A stretch of 64,000 bases of DNA, from NCBI GenBank assembly GCA_040754295.1, contig JBFMCQ010000010.1, positions 1 to 64,000 on the forward strand. Reading direction: 5' to 3'. Source of the stretch: Solimonas sp040754295 (GTDB lineage Bacteria > Pseudomonadota > Gammaproteobacteria > Nevskiales > Nevskiaceae). Shown in pieces: positions 10,601 through 17,669 of the stretch. Every line of letters begins with the position of its first letter. Position 1 is the first letter of the stretch. Below the pieces are notes generated by a model. It saw only the letters and a list, made by a program, of their open reading frames with translations, was not told where the DNA came from and did not search any database. Made by a program: the position numbers and the translations under genes.

Positions 10601-11206
10601 GACCAACTCGACGGCGGAGACGGCAACGATACCTACGTGTACAGCGCAGGCGACGGGTTGGACCTGATTACCGATTCTGCCGGTGTTGACACGATCGAGT
10701 TGGACGGCTTCAACCAGAACCGCGTGGTGCTGCGCAGCGTCGAGCGCGATGGCGTGACCTTCGTCGAGGTCCGTTTCACCGACAACCGTGGGCGGGAGAT
10801 CGCCGGCCAGGGGATCGACATCCAGTGCGTCGACGGCGAGTGCCCGGTCGAGTGGCTGTCCTTCGGAAACGGACAGCCCGCGTCCATGCAGAACCTCCTC
10901 GACGGCAGCAACGGCAAGTCGGATGAGACGGACTTGGCACGGGAGAGCATGCCGGCAGCCTCGGTTTTGGCCACGCCACAACTGCTCGATCCATGGACCG
11001 TCGCCAGCGCGGTTCTTGACTTCCACCTCGACGGGCAGGGCGGTGTGGACAGCGCGGAGATGGACGGCGCCGGCTTGTACGCGCCGCTCGAGGCGCCTGC
11101 GGACAGCGGGCACAGCGGGCGTGGACTGCTCCACACCCGACCGGGCGGTCTGCGGAGCTTCGAGGGGCTGGAGGACTCGTCCCTGCGGCGGAGCTGGCTG
11201 CACTAG
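4682..11206 (+). CDS. large RTX (calcium-binding repeat) exoprotein, type I secretion substrate
   Basis: A 2174-residue acidic protein with no N-terminal signal peptide, as expected for type I secretion. Residues 1-355 form a unique domain with no motif I recognise. Long arrays of GGxGxDxLx nonapeptides then bind Ca2+ and fold outside the cell. The main blocks are about residues 357-545 and 690-1165, with beta-rich spacers such as 545-670. The last third holds modules that mix DDTYxVD, NVExLxLxG and RTX motifs, and two ~240-residue modules are near copies (nt 9040-9460 and 9760-10160). A Gly/Pro/Asn-rich insert with a Cys at each end interrupts the next module (nt 10220-10410). The C-terminal ~100 residues lack RTX repeats and should carry the secretion signal. 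GC is lower before about nt 6700 than after it. Confidence 0.88.
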   Translation: MSDGSFLTASGDAIALSDLELGYLQNFVQAGDRGGLYSAYYNMTESDQTVQQAFISTFSELTGGIAYGANWFLRALYGDGASDGSNNFYPGIYFLSQQVDQSLFDTVSDDVLAGGSGLLTDAQVFDSAEAGWNVPEAQGGDLTRWFPGNIFRLGANAFEELLSWVEGLIPAGSNLYDELGKALEWFNEQLDRYSNGEIGREAFWSDLGARTPSLAAALIGVLAAPLLSKRPSDFSDENLYERHELPGGDYVVYIDRSNGKVVGFFDNTILPTSLSEALNTLLGAAQIAASPTLSAAMEVLRQLDSWANGPLEYLRQHLYEWAEPINGDDEARLSNAPGSLVYVSQDAGTVGQDNLWGTTGGDTIDGGASNDALFGGAGTDTLHGGSGNDIMWGQQDSDHIFGDAGNDVLRGGSGDDVIEGGDDDDVLDGGDLHSERDSGQDTLVGGRGNDVLFGGNNDDHLYGDLQSNSDNSVPGNDHLYGGTGNDLLFGGGGGDVLEGGANNDELTGGTGSDRLFGEDGNDTLVGSSGAVDDYVLDTLVGGSGADTYYVGQGDSVFDEDGNGTLYYQNQSLTLTGAYAQVESGGAYYRRDDGLTVHVTDVDGDGAEDDVRVVGANTFSILNFADGNFGIQLVDMTPVDTPPPQATNTILGDFAPADDPPEYDDLDNVVTGDTPAPGREDLLYDSAGNDRIEGRGGDDNIVAWRGGDDDIDGGDGADVITGHDGNDRIAGGPGSDFMLAGFGEDWVFADQVLTLEEALAQNETGEPTGTRGDYLSGYFGNDHLIGGSGNDALTGGEGDDFLVGGVGDDDLWGDVQTLSGTRDWEVLRTITDEAYLTTFSNVAYEIVEAGGNDRLFGGAGVDWIHGEGGNDYLDGGADDDVLFAGTGDDVLVGGSGADLLQGDDANNPEAQHGSDYLDGGEGNDVLQGGGGSDVLLGGDGDDHLGGDYPWLSATYQGNDYLDGGAGNDWLQGEGGDDTILGGVGNDTMFGQAGNDLLFGDGGDDWMQGGEGDDDLDGGDGADVIFGEAGLDVLFGGLGADQLIGGDDDDVLDGGGDADLLFGQAGNDVLLGGDGNDQIQGGDGVDVLDGGAGTDTLLGEFGNDLLFGGGGNDQLQGGADDDYLDGGDNDDVLFGEAGADTLVGGAGNDALLGGAGDDTLIGGAGVDTYYITWGGGVDRLIDSVEPNGSPNYVYLTGGITLADLSLSLGSLAVHIGDQGDVIHIENFDPNDPYANPVVTFVFDDGTTVGWNQLIDTLGIPIQGTPEDDVLTGTGLADSISALAGNDFIDGQGGADTLYGQEGDDTYVVDAEDSVVELAGEGNDTIQADFSAALPDNVENLLLLGGSNINGTGNALDNTIEGNSGNNVLDGAAGTDTLIGHDGDDTYHVDQAGDVVIEAPDAGHDTVIVHAGSYVLPDNVEVLQLTGTATLGVGNAADNLLQAGAGQTAAVELRGEGGNDTLTGGAGVDTLIGGTGDDVLTGNGGADRYEVTLGDGQDVISDADSGNVIVLHGALTEADLQAERVDGGILLHYGTGGDSILITSSNPNIKPINVVSHIEFDDGTIVNIADFFAGEPIVGTDGDDVLVGTEADDTIYGLAGNDHIDGLAGGDALYGHEGDDTYVIDADDSVIEDAGQGHDTIQADFSTALPDNVEVLELTGGAASGTGNALDNTLMASTLATSVTLDGQGGNDTLVGGSAADTLVGGLGDDLLTGNGGSDRYEFAVGDGQDVISDADAANVIVLHGALTEADLQAERVDGGILVHYGTDGDSILITSTNPNVKPIDVVSHIELDDGTTVSIVDFFGGEPILGTEGNDVLVGTDGDDIIDGLAGGDTMTGGAGNDVYYVDAVCDDSSPSDTSQSAGNEGVGNGDDAPPPGHDDNQNDGSGASPGNPGNSGNGQGNDPHPDEECVEDLVVEYAGGGFDTVYSTVSYVLPEHVEALTLIGDGPINGTGNGLDNVLVGNGAANTLAGEAGNDQLDGGDGNDTYVYSAGDGLDLITDSAGVDTIELDGFNQNRVVLRSVERDGVTFVEVRFTDNRGREIAGQGIDIQCVDGECPVEWLSFGNGQPASMQNLLDGSNGKSDETDLARESMPAASVLATPQLLDPWTVASAVLDFHLDGQGGVDSAEMDGAGLYAPLEAPADSGHSGRGLLHTRPGGLRSFEGLEDSSLRRSWLH

Positions 11207-11212
11207 CTGGTG

Positions 11213-12622
11213 ATGAAGTCCGAGCGCTTTGGCGTGTCGGCCGTCGGGGAGTTTGCCCGACGGCTCGGCACGTTTCTCGAACCCAAGCCGGTCGATCCGC
11301 TCGATTTCGCTCCGGCGATCCTGCGCCTCCAGGATCAGCCCCCTTCTCCGCTTCCCCGCGTCATGTTGCAGGCTCTGGTCGCGGTGATCGCGCTGATGAT
11401 CCTGTGGGCGGCTTTCGGGAAGCTGGACATCGTTGCAGTTGCGCACGGCAAGCTCGTACCGCAGAGCTACGCCAAGATCGTGCAGCCGGCCGAACAAGGC
11501 ATCGTTCGCGAGATTCTCGTACGCGAGGGACAAAGCGTCGTCGCAGGCGAAGTGCTGATGCGCATGGATGCCGCCTTCAGCGACGCAGACGGTCGATCGC
11601 TGCTGTCGCAGTACGATCGTCACCGCCTCGCGCTTCGGCGCATCGACGCGGAGCTTGCCGGAGTCGCGATGCAGCGCGAGGCGGACGATCCGCCGGAGCT
11701 GTACAAGCAGGCGGCCGATCGCTACGCCGCGAACGTCCGTGCTCTTTCCGATTCGCTCGGAGTCGAGCGGGAGGCCCTGAAGCGTGCGCAGAGCGAGCTG
11801 GCGGTCGCGAAGCAGACACGCGACAAGCTGGCCGCCCTGCTGCCCACGTACCGGACAGAGGAAGCGGCGTACGAAGAGCTTGTACAGCAGGGCATGGCAG
11901 GGAAGCTGGCGATGGCCGAAAAGTCACGCGAGCGCATCACTGCGGAGCAGGATCTTCAGACACAGGAGTACATCATCGAGTCCGCGCGCGCTGCGATTGC
12001 GCAGAGCCAGCGCCGGATTGAGCAGGTAACCGCGGAAAACCATCAGGCGCTGCAGGCCGAGCGTGCCGAGGCCGCTGCGGCACTCGCACAGCTGGAACAA
12101 GAACTCGCAAAGCAGAACCGCAGACAGGAATTGCTCGAACTGCGCGCCCCACAGGACGGCATCATCAAGGATCTCGCGACGCACACCGTCGGGACTGTGG
12201 TCTCGCCGGGCACTGTCCTGATGACGCTCATCCCGGTCGGTGAGACGCTCCGCGCCGAGGCATGGGTCAGCAACGCGGACATCGGCTTCGTCCACGTGGG
12301 CCAACACGTCAAGATCAAGCTTGCGCCGTTTCAGTTCCAGAAATACGGAATGCTCGACGGAACAGTCGTGACAGTCAGTGCGGATGCCGTGTCCGGAGCC
12401 GATCAGGAATCGCGAACCGGCAGCGGTGACTCACCGGCAACGTCTGTCTACAAGGCCCTGATTGAGCTCGCCGAACCGAAGCTTTCGACAGACGCGGGTA
12501 CGTTCGATCTGGCGCCCGGCATGCAGGTCACCGCCGAGATTCAGCTCGGCAGGCGGACGGTGCTGGAGTACCTGTTTTCGCCAGTTGGCAAAGCGTTCCG
12601 GGAGGCTGGCCGGGAGCGTTAA
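11213..12622 (+). CDS. type I secretion membrane fusion protein (HlyD family)
   Basis: A 469-residue periplasmic adaptor that joins the ABC exporter to an outer-membrane TolC-type channel. Residues ~45-65 form one membrane anchor. A lipoyl half-motif follows (QPAEQGIVREILVREGQSV), then a long coiled coil rich in Ala, Glu and Gln, the second lipoyl half (ELRAPQDGIIKDL) and a C-terminal beta-barrel. The ATG at 11213 follows the RTX stop by six bases; a GTG at 11210 is the alternative. With the exporter it completes the inner part of the type I system. No tolC homologue is in the window, so the channel must be encoded elsewhere. Confidence 0.9.
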   Translation: MKSERFGVSAVGEFARRLGTFLEPKPVDPLDFAPAILRLQDQPPSPLPRVMLQALVAVIALMILWAAFGKLDIVAVAHGKLVPQSYAKIVQPAEQGIVREILVREGQSVVAGEVLMRMDAAFSDADGRSLLSQYDRHRLALRRIDAELAGVAMQREADDPPELYKQAADRYAANVRALSDSLGVEREALKRAQSELAVAKQTRDKLAALLPTYRTEEAAYEELVQQGMAGKLAMAEKSRERITAEQDLQTQEYIIESARAAIAQSQRRIEQVTAENHQALQAERAEAAAALAQLEQELAKQNRRQELLELRAPQDGIIKDLATHTVGTVVSPGTVLMTLIPVGETLRAEAWVSNADIGFVHVGQHVKIKLAPFQFQKYGMLDGTVVTVSADAVSGADQESRTGSGDSPATSVYKALIELAEPKLSTDAGTFDLAPGMQVTAEIQLGRRTVLEYLFSPVGKAFREAGRER

Positions 12623-12679
12623 TTAACGGGGCTTCAATAGCCGGGATGCGGCACGGAGACAACCCTATGGACGGCAGAG

Positions 12680-13207
12680 TTACGCCAAAGATGCCGACCC
12701 AAGGGAGCCGACCGCGTCGAGCAGTCCCCGCTGCCGCAGGAACGCGCGCGCGTCCTCGCTGTCGTGCTCGAACCATGCCGCGGCGCTGCCGAGGATGAAG
12801 CTGTAGCCCCAGGCGTCCATGTCGGCGAAGCAGCGCTCGCGCGAGTAGCCGGGCAGCGTGTCGGCCAGCAGGCACTGCAGATAGCAGACCGCGTGCTCTT
12901 CGACGTCGCTGCCGCCGGCATCGGTGTGCAGCGCGGCGCGCCGCGCCGGGTCCATGCACAGCCAGTGGCAGAGCTCGTGCAGGGCGGAGTGCACCGGCGT
13001 GTCGGCGCGGACGAACAGGCTGTCGCCGTGCAGACCGGCCTCGGGTTCGCCCCAGTAGCTGCCGGGAATCGCCGCGCCGCCGGCAATCCAGTGAAGCCGC
13101 ATGCCCTGCGCGGCGACGAAGGCGTCGAGCAGACGTTGAGCGAGCGCGCCGCAGGGCACGACTTCGCCGGGGGCCGCGGTGCACGGCTGCGTCACGGAAG
13201 ACGGCAT
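12680..13207 (-). CDS. HExxH-containing putative metallopeptidase, uncharacterised
   Basis: A 175-residue protein if started at ATG 13207; an in-frame GTG at 13237 adds ten residues. It contains HELCH, matching the HExxH zinc motif, with an acidic pair (DVEEHAV) about 22 residues later that could give a third ligand. No signal peptide is seen. I recognise no named family; it resembles small conserved hypothetical metallopeptidases. Its 3' end is duplicated at 64-160, on the far side of the RTX island, which implicates this gene as the insertion target. The C-terminal residues here (LLDAVGSLGSASLA) differ from those of the remnant, so the tail may have been replaced. Confidence 0.6.
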   Translation of the reverse strand: MPSSVTQPCTAAPGEVVPCGALAQRLLDAFVAAQGMRLHWIAGGAAIPGSYWGEPEAGLHGDSLFVRADTPVHSALHELCHWLCMDPARRAALHTDAGGSDVEEHAVCYLQCLLADTLPGYSRERCFADMDAWGYSFILGSAAAWFEHDSEDARAFLRQRGLLDAVGSLGSASLA

Positions 13208-13336
13208 CGGAATCCGATCGAGGAGAACGCGATGCACAAGTCTAAGCGCTGTCCGCGCGTCGGCCGCGCTGCGCCAGCGATCCGGTGATCCGCGCGTCCG
13301 GCGCGCCGAACCCGGCCGGCGCCCTGACGGCGATGG

Positions 13337-14353
13337 CTAGGGCGCGAGCGCAGCGCTGGGGGGCCGTCCGGTCCAGCGTTTGAACGCGCGCCGGAAGTTG
13401 TGCTCGTTGGCGTAGCCGAGCCGCTCGGCGACGCGCGGGTTCGACCAGCGCTGTTCGCGCAGCAGCGTCCACGCCAGTTCGGCGCGCACCTCGTCGATCA
13501 GTTCGCCGTAGCTCAGGCCGTGCTGAGCCAGCAGGCGCTTGAGCGAGCTGCCGCTCATCGACAGCACGGCGGCGGCCTGTTCGAGCCCGAGGGTCTGCGG
13601 CAGTGCGCGGCGCACGCGCCGGCGCAGGAACTCGAGCACGCCGACGCGCCCGCCGTCGTTTTCGCTGCGGGCGCGCAGCCGCCCCTGCAGGGTCGCGAAG
13701 CGCGCCGGGTCGGCATCGGCAAAAGGCTGAAACAGCAGCGCGCGGGGGATGCACACGCGGCTGACCGGCGCGTCGAACACCGGCTCGATGCGCCAGTGCA
13801 GGCGGTACGACTCGACGTCCGCAGGGCGTCGCCACGCCAGCTCGACCGAGCACGCCGGCGCGCCGTCGTCGAGCTGGTGGCGGATCAGGCCCAGCAGCAG
13901 CGAGATCGTCAGCTCGGTGACGAAGCCGTCCTGGCCCTGCAAGCCGATCGCCGGGCGCAGATGGATGCCCAGCGCTCGGTGGCTGCCGCCGAGACTCGCC
14001 TGCAGCAGCGGCAGGAAGCCGCTGCGGTGACGGTGCCAGGCGCGCAGTGCGCGGCCGAGGTTGGGTGCACTCTGCAGCATCTGCAGGAACTCGTGATCGC
14101 GGTTCGCGAGCATCGCTGCCGCGGTGACGAAGGCCAGATCGTCGACCCTCACCTGCCGGCGGCAATTGCGCACCAGGTTCAGCCAGTCACGGCTGGCGAT
14201 GCGCTGATGGGCCGCGGCGGGGTTCGCGGGAAAGATGCGGGTGTTCGATAGCAGGCGATGCAGCTCGGCGTCGCGGCGCAGGCACAGGTCGATCAGATCC
14301 TGGCAGCAGGGCGTCAGCCACAGGCATTTGTCCTCGCTGTCGAACGGCGCCAT
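13337..14353 (-). CDS. AraC-family transcriptional regulator
   Basis: A 338-residue regulator with an N-terminal arabinose-binding-type domain, as in the OruR/ArgR-like branch of AraC proteins, and two C-terminal helix-turn-helix motifs (VAERLGYANEHNFRRAFKRW is the second). The ATG at 14353 shares one base with the upstream gene's stop (TGATG), which shows translational coupling to the GGDEF protein and decides the start over the upstream in-frame codons. The ligand is unknown. Coupling to a cyclic-di-GMP-type membrane protein suggests the pair acts in one signalling path. Confidence 0.85.
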   Translation of the reverse strand: MAPFDSEDKCLWLTPCCQDLIDLCLRRDAELHRLLSNTRIFPANPAAAHQRIASRDWLNLVRNCRRQVRVDDLAFVTAAAMLANRDHEFLQMLQSAPNLGRALRAWHRHRSGFLPLLQASLGGSHRALGIHLRPAIGLQGQDGFVTELTISLLLGLIRHQLDDGAPACSVELAWRRPADVESYRLHWRIEPVFDAPVSRVCIPRALLFQPFADADPARFATLQGRLRARSENDGGRVGVLEFLRRRVRRALPQTLGLEQAAAVLSMSGSSLKRLLAQHGLSYGELIDEVRAELAWTLLREQRWSNPRVAERLGYANEHNFRRAFKRWTGRPPSAALAP

Positions 14354-15291
14354 CAGGCGGGGGTCCAGTGCGCCCGGCGCGTGCGTCGCGAGTGTGCGCA
14401 CAGCGCGTCGACGATCTCGGCCGGTGCGTTGCGGCGGTCGCGACCATCGACCGCGTGCGCGGTACAGCGCAGGGTGCAGGCGGCGGCCTCGTCACCGAGC
14501 CTGGCGAATTTCTCCTGCAGCAGCCGGCCGAGCCGCCGCGCGCGCGCCGGCGGCGTGTCCGGCAGCAGCATCACGAAGCGGTCGCCGCCGTAGCGGCACA
14601 AAAGGCTCGAGGGCCGCATGCGCATCAGCGCCCACTCGGCGATGCGGACCAGCAGGCGATCGCCGGCGACCGCGCCGTGCTCGTGGTTGTAGCGGGCAAA
14701 GCCCTCGACGTCGATGACCAGCAGCGACAGCGGCTCGTCCGGCCGGCGCATCTCGAGCTCGCGTTCCAGCGCATGCTGCAGATAGGCGCGGTTGTAGAGC
14801 TTGGTCAGCGGATCGAGCAGGCGGTGGTCGCGCAGGAAGTGCTCGCGGCCCAGCAACTGCCGGTGGACGATGCGCTGCTCGCGCATCCAGCCGGCGACGC
14901 CGGCGGTCAGCAGCAGCATGCCGACCGGCGCCGGGGCGGATTCGAGCAGGCTCTGCGGATGGTCGACGCCGCTGTACTTGAGGAACTCGTCGAAGAGGTC
15001 GAGCGCATACGACCAGATCAGCAGGCCGGTGCCGGCGATCAGGCAGCGGCTGACCCAGCCGGTCGGCCGGTAGGCGACGACCAGGCCGAGCCAGCCGCAG
15101 GCGACCAGCAGCGTCACGGTCTCGCCGAGCACGTCGTACCAGGCGATCGCCGCGAAAGGTTTGGCCTGACCGAGCGAAAAGGCAAAAACGCCGCCGGCGC
15201 ACAAGGCGATGAACAGCAGCAGCAGGGACGGGAGGTGTTGTCGCCACATGGAAGCGCGGTGCCGGTCGAGCCAACGGCGAACCCTCGTCAA
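14353..15291 (-). CDS. membrane GGDEF-domain protein with degenerate active site
   Basis: A 312-residue protein with several N-terminal membrane helices (about residues 20-140), a short linker and a GGDEF domain (DPLTKLYNRAYL begins it). The signature reads GGDRF instead of GGDEF or GGEEF: the fourth residue, normally Glu and needed for catalysis and metal binding, is Arg. Diguanylate cyclase activity is therefore doubtful, and a GTP-binding or receptor role is more likely. The TTG at 15291 gives the longest frame; ATG 15249 (MWRQHLPSLL) is a good alternative and keeps the first helix. Neither has a strong ribosome-binding site. Confidence 0.8.
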   Translation of the reverse strand: MTRVRRWLDRHRASMWRQHLPSLLLLFIALCAGGVFAFSLGQAKPFAAIAWYDVLGETVTLLVACGWLGLVVAYRPTGWVSRCLIAGTGLLIWSYALDLFDEFLKYSGVDHPQSLLESAPAPVGMLLLTAGVAGWMREQRIVHRQLLGREHFLRDHRLLDPLTKLYNRAYLQHALERELEMRRPDEPLSLLVIDVEGFARYNHEHGAVAGDRLLVRIAEWALMRMRPSSLLCRYGGDRFVMLLPDTPPARARRLGRLLQEKFARLGDEAAACTLRCTAHAVDGRDRRNAPAEIVDALCAHSRRTRRAHWTPA

Positions 15292-15462
15292 AATTCGTGA
15301 CAGGCGCGTGAAACCGCCGCCGGCGCGCGAGCCGAAATGACCCGGGTCGCGCCGGATCGGCGGCTTTGCCGGTCCGGCGGCGCGTTGTCACATTGGCCCC
15401 ATAGAGTCCCGCCCTGCACCGTGGCCGGCACGCCTGCCGGCTTTGCCTTGAGGGGGATTGCG

Positions 15463-17658
15463 ATGCACATCGACGGGATCGCGCCGCTGCGCCGGCGCGG
15501 CAGGACACTCATCGCGGCGATGGCTGCCGCCTGGCCCGCCCTGGCGCCGGCGCAGGAGCAGCCGGCGCCCGCGCCGACGCAGCTCGACGCGATCACCGTG
15601 ACCGACAGTGCCGACTTCTTCCGCTATCGCAGCGAGTCGGTGTCGCCGCGCCTGATCTACGAGGCCGCGTACTTCTCGCGCTTCGAGCCGCTGTCGGTCG
15701 GCGACATGCTCAAGCAGGTGCCGGGTGTGGCCTTCACCAGCGACGTCGGCGAGTACGACGCGCCGCAGCTGCGCGGCATCGGCACGCAGTACACGCAGAT
15801 CCTGATCAACGGCGAGCGCGTCGCCGGTGCCGGCGACGATCGCAGCGTCTTCGTCGACCGCATCCCCGCGGAGCTGGTCGAGCGCATCGAGATCATCCGC
15901 GCGCCGACCGGCGAGCTCGACTCGCAGGGTATCGGCGGCACGATCAACATCGTGCTCAAGAACGCCGGTGAATTCTCCGGCGGCCAGTATCGCAGCGGGC
16001 TGTACCGCAGCGGCGACGGCACGCTGCGCGGCAGCGGCTATCTCGGCTACGGCGGCCGGAGCGGGCGCTTCAGCTACATGGGCGCGCTCAACTACCAGGG
16101 GCGCTACAACGCCAAGGACAAGCGCGAGACGCTGTTCGATCCCGACGGCAACCTGATTGCATTCGCCCAGGAGGACGACGTGCGCGACAGCCGCGACCTC
16201 GCCGGCAACCTGCGGCTGGCGTGGCTCTTGACCAGCGGCGGCACGTTCGCGGTCGACGGCTACTCGGTGGGCACCAAGCGCGACGAGGATCAGCTTTCGC
16301 CGAACTTTGAGGTCGAGGACGGCGTCGCCGAGCTCGACGCGATCGAGTTCGAGCACGAGGACATCGAGGAGAACAGCCACGGTGTCGCGCTGCGCTTCAT
16401 GCAGCCGTTCGGCGACGCGCGCGTCAACATCATGCTCGACTACAACCGCTTCGATGTCGACATCGACAATCTCGCCGGCGAGGTCGAGGACGGCGCCGAA
16501 AACGCGCTCGAAGCCGAGACCATCGACACCGAGGACACCGAGCTGCGACTGTCGCCGGGCTTCGAGCTGCCGCTCGGACGCAGCCATCGCCTGCACGTGG
16601 GTTTCGACCTGGGCCGCAAGGACCGCGATGCCGCGACGCGCGCCGCAGAGCTGGACGAGGACTCGGGCGAGTTCGAGGATGCAAGCGAGGTCAACGGCGT
16701 CTACGAAATCCGCGAGGAACGGCTGGACGCCTTCGCGCAGTACACCTGGACGCTGAACGCGCGCCATGCGCTCGACGGCGGCCTGCGCCTGGAAACGACG
16801 AAGCTGGATCAGGAGGGCTTCGATTCCGCCGGCGCGCTGCGCAAGGCCGACGACCGTCAGACCGAGCTCAATCCCAACCTGCACTACCGCTGGCTGTTCA
16901 CCGCAAACGATCAGCTCCGCGCCAGCGTGGCGCGCACCGTGCGTCGGCCGGATTTCAGCAGCCTCGTGCCCTTCCTCGAAGAGGACGACGGCGAGTTCTT
17001 CATCGGCAATCCGGAGCTCGAGCCGGAAACGGCAATCGGCTATGACCTCGGTTACGAGCATCGCTTCGCCGACCAGGCCGGTATCGTCGGCGTGAACCTG
17101 TTCTATCGCGATGTCAGCGACCTGATCGAGGTCATCGAGGTCGAGGACGGGGTCGAATCGCCGTCGAACACCGGCGACGGCGAGGTCTACGGCATCGAGT
17201 TCGACGCCAGTCTGCCGCTGGTGATGCTCGGCCTGCCGGGCGTCAACGTCTACGGCAACTACAGCTATCAGAAGTCGGAGGTCGCCGACCCGTTCACCGG
17301 CGTCGAGCGCCGCTTCCAGCTGCAGCCGGTCTATGTGTTCAACCTCGGCTTCACGCACAAGCTGCTGCAGCGCGTGAGCTGGGGCGCCAGCTTCCAGAAG
17401 CAGGGCCGCGCGCTGGAGTATGCGTCCGACGAGATCGCCGACGTGCGCTACGACGGCAATCTCGAGGCCTTCGTCGAATACCAGATCAGCGAGAATCTGT
17501 CGGTGAAGCTCAACGGCAACAACCTGCTCGATGCGCACAAGGACGAAACCTTCCGCGTGTTCGACGACGATCTGCCGGACGGCCAGCTCGAGGAATTCGA
17601 GGTCGAGACCGAGAGCGTCGGACGCATCGCGATCCTGACGCTGCGCGGCCGGTTCTGA
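15463..17658 (+). CDS. TonB-dependent outer-membrane receptor
   Basis: A 731-residue receptor. ATG 15463 is preceded by AGGGGGA and starts a signal peptide (cleavage near PALAPAQ), so I prefer it to the upstream frame extension. A plug domain follows (VPGVAFTSDVGEYDAPQLRG, IEIIRAPTGELDSQGIGGTI), then a beta-barrel ending in a terminal Phe. It imports a ligand using TonB energy. The two following genes encode phytase-like and PhoX-like proteins, so the substrate is probably an organic phosphate or a phosphate-containing chelate. That inference rests on context. Confidence 0.92.
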   Translation: MHIDGIAPLRRRGRTLIAAMAAAWPALAPAQEQPAPAPTQLDAITVTDSADFFRYRSESVSPRLIYEAAYFSRFEPLSVGDMLKQVPGVAFTSDVGEYDAPQLRGIGTQYTQILINGERVAGAGDDRSVFVDRIPAELVERIEIIRAPTGELDSQGIGGTINIVLKNAGEFSGGQYRSGLYRSGDGTLRGSGYLGYGGRSGRFSYMGALNYQGRYNAKDKRETLFDPDGNLIAFAQEDDVRDSRDLAGNLRLAWLLTSGGTFAVDGYSVGTKRDEDQLSPNFEVEDGVAELDAIEFEHEDIEENSHGVALRFMQPFGDARVNIMLDYNRFDVDIDNLAGEVEDGAENALEAETIDTEDTELRLSPGFELPLGRSHRLHVGFDLGRKDRDAATRAAELDEDSGEFEDASEVNGVYEIREERLDAFAQYTWTLNARHALDGGLRLETTKLDQEGFDSAGALRKADDRQTELNPNLHYRWLFTANDQLRASVARTVRRPDFSSLVPFLEEDDGEFFIGNPELEPETAIGYDLGYEHRFADQAGIVGVNLFYRDVSDLIEVIEVEDGVESPSNTGDGEVYGIEFDASLPLVMLGLPGVNVYGNYSYQKSEVADPFTGVERRFQLQPVYVFNLGFTHKLLQRVSWGASFQKQGRALEYASDEIADVRYDGNLEAFVEYQISENLSVKLNGNNLLDAHKDETFRVFDDDLPDGQLEEFEVETESVGRIAILTLRGRF

Positions 17659-17669
17659 AGGTGCGGACC

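Noticed and set aside
12717..12788. Direct repeat as a simple transposon target duplication
   Set aside because: About 70 bases with internal differences is too long and too diverged for a target-site duplication; a gene-end duplication fits better.
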